Positions 1 to 4,268 of a DNA stretch of 11,287 bases are shown here, piece after piece (within the stretch, counting starts at the first letter, position 1; the number at the start of each line of letters is the position of its first letter). This DNA comes from XYD1-FULL-44-32 sp964355855. GTDB lineage: Bacteria; Patescibacteriota; Minisyncoccia; Phycocordibacterales; XYD1-FULL-46-19. The notes beneath the pieces are model-generated. The model made no database searches. It was not told where the DNA came from and saw nothing but the letters and a program-made list of their open reading frames with translations. The stretch is from positions 1 through 11,287 of the forward strand of contig CAYHFD010000024.1 of NCBI GenBank assembly GCA_964355855.1, given 5' to 3'. The position numbers were made by a program, and so were the translations under genes.

Positions 1-123
1 TATACCGCGGTGAATACGTTCTCAAGTCTTGTACTCACCGCCCGTCAAGCCAAGGGAGCCGGGAATACCCGAAGTCTCACTTCGGTGGGCCTAAGGTAAG
101 CTCGGTAACAAGGGTTAAGTCGT
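1..123 (+). rRNA. rrs: 16S rRNA, 3' region, exon upstream of the intron (partial)
   Basis: This is the 3' part of a small-subunit rRNA gene that begins upstream of the window. The universal segment around 25-50 is clear (GTGAATACGTTCTC, then GTACTCACCGCCCGTC), followed by helix 44 with a CACTTCGGTG hairpin and the decoding-site strand GGTTAAGTCGT at 113-123. The usual ACACACCGCCCGTC reads ACTCACCGCCCGTC, equal to A1396U in E. coli numbering, a variant I associate with CPR bacteria. The exon ends after T123, equal to U1498, where a group I intron interrupts it; the sequence resumes at 912. The identification is direct from conserved sequence; the CPR placement is inference. Confidence 0.97.
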
Positions 124-224
124 TTGACCAAACTGGTTGTTGCGACCTTTAGGGAGTAATCCCTTAAGAAAAAATTGGCTATTTGCTGGAAACCCTGAGT
201 ATCTCACACTACTTTTATATCTGT

Positions 225-230
225 TATAAT
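225..230 (+). promoter_or_regulatory. TATAAT -10 box before the intron endonuclease frame
   Basis: A perfect TATAAT ends 8 nt before ATG 239, matching the spacing at murC and other leaderless-looking genes of this window. No convincing -35 box is visible. It supports 239 as the original endonuclease start, but the site may also be chance in AT-rich intron sequence. Confidence 0.4.
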
Positions 231-238
231 TAAGATAT

Positions 239-877
239 ATGAGTGAAAATGTGTTGAGTGCAGACAATCAGCAGGGAAGTCTTCCATACTATTGGAATGA
301 CCCCTCAGAGACTACACGCCGAACTCCGTTGTTGTGGAAGCGAGAAGAAATTATCGCTTATCTGTAGGGCGCAATGCACGATGCCTCTTTGAACAAAGGA
401 CGTCGCGTGCGTTTTGTCCAGAAGTATCCGGAGTGGTTACGTATACTGCAAACATTACTTGAAAGAATTCAAGCTCACTCTTGGATTTATAAGGAAGGAA
501 AAGATCGAAATCTTTATGTTTTAGAGACAACTTCTCGAGAACTTAGTTTTGACTTTAATTTACTTAAACTTAAATCAAAGAGTGAAAAATCTTCCTATCT
601 TCGCGGTTTTTTTGACGCTGAAGGAGGAGTACCCAGAAATGGTAAGAGATTTTATATTCAATTGGTACAAAAAGACCAACAGAAAATAAAATTTCTAAAA
701 TCAATGCTTGATTCGCTGGGAATAAAAAGTGGCAAGGTCCACAATCCTAGTAAAAAGATTGATCCAAATTATTGGAGAATTTTTATTTCTTCTCAAAGTT
801 ATAAACAGTTTGTATGTATAATTGGTTCATACCACCCGGTGAAGGCAGAAATACTTCACACACGGATGATGATATAG
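239..877 (+). pseudogene. LAGLIDADG homing endonuclease of the 16S intron, interrupted by an in-frame TAG
   Basis: The enzyme would cut intronless 16S genes and so spread the intron. The second motif is clear, LRGFFDAEGGV (codons ending near 630), followed by the basic, beta-rich C-terminal part typical of single-chain LAGLIDADG proteins. Reading upstream in the same frame gives REEIIAYL, then TAG at 365-367, then GAMHDASLNKG: the stop sits inside the first LAGLIDADG motif. The frame stays open back to ATG 239, which lies 8 nt after a TATAAT box (225-230), the same leaderless layout seen at other genes here. The longest uninterrupted piece starts at ATG 374 (167 aa) but lacks half of motif 1. 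The stop codon (875-877) is also part of the P7 strand. Most likely a decayed endonuclease; TAG readthrough or a sequencing error are the alternatives. Confidence 0.82.
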
Positions 878-911
878 TCCATGCCTTATGGCGACATAGG
901 GGTAAAACATG

Positions 912-954
912 AACAAGGCACGGCTAGCGGAAGCTGGTCGTGGAACTATTCCAT
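912..954 (+). rRNA. rrs: 16S rRNA 3' terminal exon (helix 45 and tail)
   Basis: After the intron the gene resumes with AACAAGG (912-918). Helix 45 is intact: ten pairs between 919-928 and 933-942 closed by the universal GGAA loop (929-932) that is normally dimethylated by KsgA. The tail then reads GGAACTATTCC (942-952) where most bacteria have GGATCACCTCC, so the anti-Shine-Dalgarno core CCTCC is ATTCC here. The tail can itself fold as TGGAA/TTCCA (941-953). The mature 3' end is set by alignment only and may be off by a few bases. Confidence 0.88.
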
Positions 955-1148
955 TTGGAACGCTAAGTTTTATACTTAGTTTACAAGGTTGATCACTGTA
1001 CTTTTTATGAAGAACAGTTGGAGTGATGGTCCCACCACTCATAAAAATGGACCGGTGACCTGGGGCACCTAACTTCAGGTGGACGGAACACCGGAAAAGG
1101 TAGCAGAAACTTTTAAAGCATATTTGGATCTTCAATTCAATTTTTATA
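955..1148 (+). other. Structured 3' trailer of the 16S transcript
   Basis: No gene is recognisable. Three hairpins can be read: CTAAG/CTTAG (963-979); TTTTTATGA/TCATAAAAA (1002-1010 with 1039-1047); and CCGGTG-ACCTG (1052-1062) with CAGGT and CACCGG (1076-1080, 1089-1094). The stretch runs into the terminator at 1149. It could include the 3' strand of the pre-16S processing stem, whose partner would lie upstream of 16S outside the window, or a small structured RNA. There is no tRNA or 23S gene here. Confidence 0.5.
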
Positions 1149-1184
1149 CACTAAAAAACGGCCTAGTAAGGCCGTTTTTTAGTG
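1149..1184 (+). terminator. Intrinsic terminator closing the 16S transcript
   Basis: A perfect 15-bp stem (1149-1163 with 1170-1184) has a GC core CGGCC/GGCCG, a 6-nt loop TAGTAA and a T6 run on the 3' side (A6 on the other). It can act on both strands. Its position shows that this 16S gene is transcribed without a linked 23S. Confidence 0.9.
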
Positions 1185-1186
1185 CA

Positions 1187-1215
1187 TTGACTTTTTATCT
1201 GTTTTGAGGTATTAT
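1187..1215 (+). promoter_or_regulatory. Sigma70-type promoter for the PASTA-protein gene
   Basis: TTGACT (1187-1192), a 17-nt spacer and TATTAT (1210-1215) form a near-consensus promoter just after the 16S terminator. It would give a leader of roughly 80 nt before ATG 1302. Confidence 0.75.
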
Positions 1216-1301
1216 TAAAAAGGCGCAAATCTGACCCATACGTAGCCTCTCATTCTGCGTGTGTGCACATACAGGTTTTTTAAAAAAAGGAGGGCGTCAC
1301 C

Positions 1302-1715
1302 ATGCTCTTCGACAGGGAATTTCAAAACAGAGTGTTCCCATGGATCATAGGTATAGTCATTCTTTGGATGGCCTATGCTTTTATGGTGGAGCCACTGACT
1401 CGGGGGATGAGTTGGCGGAATCCAAAGCAGGGAGCTGTTGTTTCCTCTATGGCGGACCGACCAATCCCTGAACCTCTCCGGACAATTTACCAACTCTGGT
1501 CCATCACGCCCTGTGTTCAGGGTCTTTCCTTGGCAGAGGCAAAAGAAATTGCCAAGAAAGATGGGCTGCTGGTAGAGGTGATGACTGTGGTCGGAGAACC
1601 ACTTGGAGAAAAGATCAGGAAACAGTTTCCGTTGGCCGGAGAGGAAATCCAGCGAGGCTCAACCATCAGAGTTATTCTGGGGTTGTCGCCCGCGGAGTTG
1701 GTGGCGGAGGAATAG
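1302..1715 (+). CDS. Small membrane-anchored single-PASTA-domain protein
   Basis: This 137-aa protein has one membrane segment near the N-terminus (about residues 13-31, FPWIIGIVILWMAYAFMVE), a linker, and one PASTA domain at about 72-131. PASTA hallmarks are visible: VQGLSLAEAKEIAKK at the first helix, GLLVEVMTV, QFPLAGEEIQRGSTIRVILG at the end. PASTA domains bind peptidoglycan or muropeptides in PknB-type kinases and PBPs, so this protein may sit in the membrane and touch the wall; no kinase or transpeptidase domain is present. The start is firmly set by AAGGAGGG (1287-1294), 7 nt before ATG, an unusually strong ribosome site in a window where many genes look leaderless. It stands alone with its own promoter. 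Function beyond wall binding is unknown. Confidence 0.85.
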   Translation: MLFDREFQNRVFPWIIGIVILWMAYAFMVEPLTRGMSWRNPKQGAVVSSMADRPIPEPLRTIYQLWSITPCVQGLSLAEAKEIAKKDGLLVEVMTVVGEPLGEKIRKQFPLAGEEIQRGSTIRVILGLSPAELVAEE

Positions 1716-1842
1716 TTTTGTCTCCTTGTGTTGGGGGCTTGCGTATACTCATATGTTGCGTGGGCCCTTTCTTGTTTTTATCTTATTTTCTGGTATATTT
1801 TTCCTTGTAGTCCGCCTTCGCTAATAGCTTCGGCGAGACGCT

Positions 1843-1966
1843 AAATTCTGCATTTGCTCAAAGATTCCGCAAACAGAATTTGCGCGCGCAAGCTTGAGTT
1901 GGTACCTGCCTGTCGGCAGGCAGGGAGCATTTTTATCCCGTAGTCAGCTTGGCTGTACTACCGGGA
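1843..1966. repeat. Cluster of intergenic palindromes, including a REP-like 20-mer
   Basis: The gene-poor stretch 1716-2003 holds several inverted repeats and no believable gene. AAATTCTG-TTTGC pairs with GCAAA-CAGAATTT (1843-1881), followed at once by the self-complementary TTGCGCGCGCAA. CCTGCCTG/CAGGCAGG with loop TCGG occupies 1905-1924 and recurs, with three changes, at 10228-10247. TCCCGTAGT pairs with ACTA-C-CGGGA (1936-1966). These look like dispersed palindromic repeats; a terminator role is possible for some, but none has a clear T run. Confidence 0.65.
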
Positions 1967-2003
1967 CGACTGACCCCGGTATCAAAATTACCCCTGTTCC
2001 TTG

Positions 2004-2009
2004 TATAAT
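2004..2009 (+). promoter_or_regulatory. TATAAT -10 box upstream of the tRNA region
   Basis: A perfect TATAAT lies about 25 nt before the first tRNA-like sequence at 2034. No good -35 box is present at 17 nt. It is the only good candidate promoter for the tRNA region. Confidence 0.45.
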
Positions 2010-2033
2010 GTATTTATAAATAGTGCGTTGCGT

Positions 2034-2180
2034 GCGCGCATAGCTCAGGGGGTGGAGTGAGGCTGGGCTTGGGACCCAGCCGCAAGGCTCATTGAGAACT
2101 TTTCTGAACGAAGTGATAGAAAAGGTCCAATGAGCGGGCAGTTCCTGTAAGGAATTCGACTGACTTCTTACAGAAGCTGT
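2034..2180 (+). pseudogene. tRNA-like 5' half and following hairpins (not a complete tRNA)
   Basis: The first 15 bases (2034-2048, GCGCGCATAGCTCAG) are identical to the 5' end of the intact tRNA-Ile at 2234. A D-arm-like GCTC/GAGT and an anticodon-like hairpin follow, CTGGG-CTTGGGA-CCCAG (2063-2079), whose loop would carry TGG (Pro). The spacing between these arms is wrong for a tRNA and no T-arm follows. Instead there are two long hairpins: CTCATTG/CAATGAG enclosing CTTTTCT/AGAAAAG (2088-2137), and CTGTAAG/CTTACAG (about 2148-2172). The outer bases TGCGTGCGCGCA (2029-2040) pair perfectly with 2408-2419 at the end of a tRNA 3' half downstream. This may be a degraded tRNA split by insertion, an unknown structured RNA, or an assembly join. 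Confidence 0.45.
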
Positions 2181-2233
2181 ACACCTTTTGGACATTTTGT
2201 TTTTTGAAATTTAAAATATGTAGTTGGTTCCGT

Positions 2234-2306
2234 GCGCGCATAGCTCAGTTGGTAGAGCATTCGACTGATACTCGAAAGGTCCTTGGTTCGACCCCAAGTG
2301 CGCGCA
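2234..2306 (+). tRNA. tRNA-Ile (anticodon GAT)
   Basis: All four arms fold. Acceptor GCGCGCA (2234-2240) pairs with TGCGCGC (2299-2305), with T8-A9 next. The D arm is GCTC/GAGC with AGTTGGTA in the loop. The anticodon stem is TTCGA/TCGAA with loop CTGATAC, anticodon GAT at 2267-2269. The variable loop is AGGTC; the T arm is CTTGG-TTCGACC-CCAAG; the discriminator base is A2306. The next bases are CGG, so CCA is not encoded and must be added. It reads isoleucine codons AUC/AUU. Flanking sequences extend the acceptor stem into a long inverted repeat (separate entry). Confidence 0.88.
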
Positions 2307-2308
2307 CG
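2270..2308 (+). repeat. 39-bp direct repeat, copy 1 (3' half of tRNA-Ile)
   Basis: This copy runs from the 3' side of the anticodon loop to just past the discriminator base and is identical to 2379-2417. Duplication of a tRNA 3' half is the usual trace of integrase-mediated insertion at a tRNA attachment site, though the copies are only 109 bp apart and no integrase is present. Confidence 0.85.
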
Positions 2309-2378
2309 GAGCTCGTTACATATTTTAAAAAACAAAATATCTCAAAAGGTCTTGCGAAGATCCAAGTGTTCGCTTCTC

Positions 2379-2417
2379 ACTCGAAAGGTCCTTGGTTCGA
2401 CCCCAAGTGCGCGCACG
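2379..2417 (+). repeat. 39-bp direct repeat, copy 2 (orphan tRNA-Ile 3' half)
   Basis: Identical to 2270-2308, including T arm and acceptor 3' strand, but no matching 5' half lies directly before it. A degraded relative seems to lie at 2341-2373 (CTCAAAAGGTC, CCAAGTG, TTCGC at matching spots). The nearest matching 5' acceptor strand is at 2034-2040, 340 bases upstream. Confidence 0.8.
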
Positions 2418-2465
2418 CAGAGCAGTATTTATTGTCTTGGGACAGGGGTAATCTGATACGGGGCA

Positions 2466-2505
2466 AGTACTCAAAAAGCCCCTGGTTCGAATCCAGGATC
2501 CCACA
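2466..2505 (+). pseudogene. Orphan tRNA 3' end (T arm and acceptor strand)
   Basis: A perfect T arm CCTGG-TTCGAAT-CCAGG (2481-2497) is followed by ATCCCAC and discriminator A (2498-2505). The required 5' strand GTGGGAT is absent; TTGGGAC at 2438-2444 could give only five pairs, and no proper D or anticodon arm lies between. The block shares the start ACTC(A/G)AAA with the other 3' halves nearby. Probably a tRNA remnant or a very divergent tRNA. Confidence 0.5.
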
Positions 2506-2538
2506 ATAATAATCCGTTTTGAGTATATAGAAACTATT

Positions 2539-2946
2539 ATGATGTCGGAAGGAGAAAAGGAAGAATATAAGGTACAAAAAGAAATACTTTTTACCGCTAT
2601 CCGGGGGCGGTTTGAAATATTACCAATTATCAGCGTATTATCTGGGGCATTACTTGTAGTGGCAACATTTAATTCCGAGTTAATTCCAATTAGTATTCTC
2701 GTAAAAATTATTCTAGCTGTTTTTCTTTTAATTATCCCACTTTCTTTGTTTGGATATCTCTGGGAACTTAAAAAAGCCGAAGATAAGGCAATAAAGTGGT
2801 TTGAACAATTTGCGGAATTCGACAATAAAAGGAGCCACATTGAAACTATCTTGGCATATTTTCCTTGGATTATGTTTTGTACGATTTCGCTGGCAATAAT
2901 GTTAATAATAATCATCATGTTTCTTCCATTAACTACTTTCTCATGA
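2539..2946 (+). CDS. Unknown membrane protein with three predicted membrane segments
   Basis: I do not recognise this 135-aa protein. After a charged N-terminal stretch (MMSEGEKEEYKVQKE) there are hydrophobic segments at about 28-45 (LPIISVLSGALLVVATF), 51-74 and 107-130. A charged helical region between the second and third (ELKKAEDKAIKWFEQFAEF) probably lies in the cytoplasm. Two ATGs start the frame (2539 and 2542); no ribosome site is clear for either. Its last codon overlaps the next gene by four bases (ATGA), so the two are probably translated together. The pair lies just after a tRNA region with repeated tRNA 3' ends and is AT-rich, which suggests acquired cargo. Function unknown; a role with the soluble partner is inference. 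Confidence 0.7.
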   Translation: MMSEGEKEEYKVQKEILFTAIRGRFEILPIISVLSGALLVVATFNSELIPISILVKIILAVFLLIIPLSLFGYLWELKKAEDKAIKWFEQFAEFDNKRSHIETILAYFPWIMFCTISLAIMLIIIIMFLPLTTFS

Positions 2947-3332
2947 AAATCATGGACAAAAATAGTTTAACCTCTGAAGAGCGAGAACAACTAAAAGATT
3001 ATGTTAACCGGGTGCAAACTGGAGAAATGGCCCAAATTAAAGACCTAATGGAAAATTGCAATAGTGCTTATCAATTTGCGAAAACACATAGTGTATATGT
3101 TAAAGATTGGGAGAAAACAAAACAGCAGTCCGAGACAAAAATTAAAAACGGCGTTTTACCTCCAGGCACAAGTGCTAATTTATATAGAGCGATTATAGAT
3201 ACTACAGACGAAATTATTCAACAAAAGTTAGTAATGGTGAGGGATGCTTTCCAGACGAAATTTGGAGAATCAATTTATAATTACCTTGGTCTTGATGGAA
3301 AAACAAAGAAACTTTTTGGGATTTTTGGATAA
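2943..3332 (+). CDS. Unknown soluble helical protein, coupled to the membrane protein upstream
   Basis: I do not recognise this 129-aa protein. It is rich in charged and polar residues, has no signal peptide or membrane segment, and looks mostly helical (SLTSEEREQLKDYVNRVQTG at the start, a long central KTKQQSETKIKN region, then IIDTTDEIIQQKLVMVRDAFQTKFG). The start at ATG 2943 is chosen because it overlaps the upstream stop in an ATGA junction; a second ATG lies at 2952. The frame is open further upstream but only in the shadow of the preceding gene. Overlap implies a shared transcript and perhaps a complex in which this protein acts at the inner face of the membrane partner. That role is inference. 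Confidence 0.7.
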   Translation: MKIMDKNSLTSEEREQLKDYVNRVQTGEMAQIKDLMENCNSAYQFAKTHSVYVKDWEKTKQQSETKIKNGVLPPGTSANLYRAIIDTTDEIIQQKLVMVRDAFQTKFGESIYNYLGLDGKTKKLFGIFG

Positions 3333-3350
3333 AATTAATCTTTCTCTTTT

Positions 3351-3480
3351 TCTCTCCCTCCCCGCTACAATCGAAAAGTACCCACCCCGCCCGCCTGTCA
3401 TCGCCTGAAGTCTCAGACAACCTGCCCGACATGCATGCGCAGTCGTTGCGGGCGGGTGGCGGACAGGTAGGGGGGGAGAC
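3351..3480. repeat. GC-rich inverted repeat after the two-gene unit
   Basis: TCTCCCTCCCC-GC-TAC (about 3353-3368) pairs with GTAGGGGGGGAGA (3467-3479), and CCACCCCGCCCGC (3382-3394) pairs with GCGGGCGGGTGG (3448-3459). A TACAAT box (3366-3371) preceded by a pyrimidine run resembles the murD promoter at 4137, but no gene follows on that strand. The block differs sharply in base composition from the AT-rich genes on both sides. Confidence 0.6.
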
Positions 3481-3497
3481 ACTAGTGCGCGCACCTC

Positions 3498-4049
3498 CTA
3501 TCCTTTTTTATGTTCGCTATCACCCGATAAAAACCAATTGGGGATTTCACCATTTGGGTCTTTAGGTATGTCGCCATTTATATCTTGGTTGCTTTCCCAG
3601 GTGTGGACGAGAGCTTGTCTAGTCTCGGGAAATGATTTAAAACCGTTGTGTTGAGGGTCAAGGAAGCCTTTTTTAGTAATCCACTGTTCGAGGTCAAGTT
3701 CCCAAATATCGTGCCCTACTTCGCTTTCGTATTTTTTCAGGATAGTGTCAAAGAGTAGGGCGTGGGGAACATGGCCCTCGTTATAATAACGTTTAGTTGG
3801 GTCTAGTCTGTGGATTAGGATAGAAAAAGCTAAAATTTTTCTTTTGCCTTCATATGGAATATCAGCTAGGACATGCTGGGGTAATATATCGTATTTTTGG
3901 GTAATTGATTCTCGAGTTTCCTCGATTGCTTCGATTGTTGTCTCGGAAACCACCGTGGGGGTTTCTCCAGCGGCATGAACTTCTCTGAAAATGGGGTTTT
4001 CAGATTTTGAGGCTTCTGGCACACGCGGTGTTTCAAAATTTCTTTTCAT
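3498..4049 (-). CDS. Unknown soluble protein
   Basis: I do not recognise this 183-aa protein, read on the minus strand from ATG at 4049 to a stop at 3498. The first 50 residues look disordered and charged. The middle is more ordered (about 58-110, with LADIPYEGKRKILAFSILIHRL and HALLFDTILKKYE), followed by WELDLEQWITKKGFLDP and a Pro/Asp/Asn-rich tail ending SEHKKG. No signal peptide or membrane segment is visible. It faces murD divergently across about 100 bp before the inserted element. The A-rich bases before ATG contain no ribosome site; TATTAT or TATGAT 10-20 nt upstream could be a -10 box for a short-leader transcript. The long open frame with ordered composition supports a real gene. 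Confidence 0.7.
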   Translation of the reverse strand: MKRNFETPRVPEASKSENPIFREVHAAGETPTVVSETTIEAIEETRESITQKYDILPQHVLADIPYEGKRKILAFSILIHRLDPTKRYYNEGHVPHALLFDTILKKYESEVGHDIWELDLEQWITKKGFLDPQHNGFKSFPETRQALVHTWESNQDINGDIPKDPNGEIPNWFLSGDSEHKKG

Positions 4050-4136
4050 TTTTTAATAATATCATATTTTTTGACTATAGGAATTTACCCAATGGTTTTT
4101 AAAAATGCCACTTTCGCTTTTTTTCCTTCTCCTTGC

Positions 4137-4142
4137 TACAAT
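4137..4142 (+). promoter_or_regulatory. TACAAT -10 box of murD, now separated from it by an insertion
   Basis: TACAAT ends 6 nt before ATG 4149, the layout of the leaderless genes in this window. That ATG is the left copy of the duplicated ATGAAT, so it was probably the original murD start. A pyrimidine-rich stretch lies upstream and no strong -35 is visible. Confidence 0.55.
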
Positions 4143-4154
4143 CCGGGGATGAAT

Positions 4155-4268
4155 CCCGTTAGAAGCCGCGGTCGACGAGTTTTAACCTACCAAGTAATAT
4201 GAAAGTCCAAATGAATAATTATCAGTTTGCTAATATACAGGCGCGTACCGCGACCTGCTTCTAACGGG
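4155..4268. mobile_element. 114-bp MITE-like inverted-repeat element inserted at the murD start codon
   Basis: Perfect 12-bp terminal inverted repeats, CCCGTTAGAAGC (4155-4166) and GCTTCTAACGGG (4257-4268), continue inward with GGTCG/CGACC (4170-4174, 4251-4255). The element is flanked by a 6-bp direct repeat ATGAAT (4149-4154 and 4269-4274), as expected for a target duplication. It encodes nothing. Removing the element and one repeat places murD 6 nt after the TACAAT box. Translation from the left ATG now stops after 17 codons (TGA at 4200). The same terminal sequence recurs as a palindrome inside murC. A non-autonomous element moved by a transposase encoded elsewhere is the simplest reading. 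Confidence 0.8.

Larger units (their letters stand above)
124..911 (+). ncRNA. Group I self-splicing intron in 16S rRNA (after position 1498)
   Basis: The intron core can be read directly. P1 pairs exon GTCGT (119-123) with guide GCGAC (142-146), leaving the hallmark U-G wobble at the 5' splice site (U123-G142). P10 pairs guide TTGTT (137-141) with the 3' exon AACAA (912-916). The last intron base is G911, the expected omega-G. P2 is AGGGA/TCCCT (151-164) with a GTAA tetraloop. P4 pairs TGCTG (184-188) with CAGCA (269-273). P7 pairs GACTA (310-314) with TAGTC (875-879). P9 is CCTTATG/CATAGGG (884-901) with a GCGA tetraloop. Splicing would join AAGTCGT to AACAAGG, exactly the normal 16S sequence. 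The endonuclease frame runs through the core and fills the P8 region between the two P7 strands. Length is 788 nt. Confidence 0.95.
2194..2338. repeat. Long inverted repeat that encloses the tRNA-Ile gene
   Basis: Bases on both sides of the tRNA are complementary well beyond the acceptor stem: 2226-2233 with 2306-2313 (8 pairs, two wobble), 2213-2222 with 2317-2326 (10 pairs), and 2194-2205 with 2327-2338 (12 pairs), separated only by a 3x3 loop and a 7-nt bulge. With the acceptor stem this makes about 37 pairs. The arrangement is unlike a normal tRNA gene flank and looks like an inverted-repeat unit with a tRNA in its middle. Confidence 0.8.

Noticed and set aside
1076..1106. SRP (4.5S) RNA core, from GGAA and AGCAG near each other in the 16S trailer
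   Set aside because: The closing stem and the symmetric loop do not match the SRP consensus on the 5' strand.
1215..1493. Minus-strand open frame of 92 codons
   Set aside because: It is antisense to the promoter, ribosome site and start of the PASTA gene, which have much stronger support.
2034..2081. tRNA-Pro(TGG)
   Set aside because: The anticodon-like loop is tempting, but arm spacing is wrong, no T arm follows and the acceptor strand is that of the tRNA-Ile; listed as a tRNA-like fragment only.
2325..2918. Open frame of 197 codons on the minus strand
   Set aside because: It runs antisense through the tRNA fragments (giving the typical WIRTRGF and DSNQG-like peptides) and the membrane-protein gene; the plus-strand gene has the better composition and the ATGA coupling.
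3431..3556. Short plus-strand frame from ATG 3431 after the TACAAT box
   Set aside because: It is about 41 codons of GC-repeat and antisense sequence with no protein-like pattern.
4227..4268. murD starting at TTG 4227
   Set aside because: Those 14 codons come from the inserted element and its terminal repeat; the family N-terminus begins at ATG 4269.
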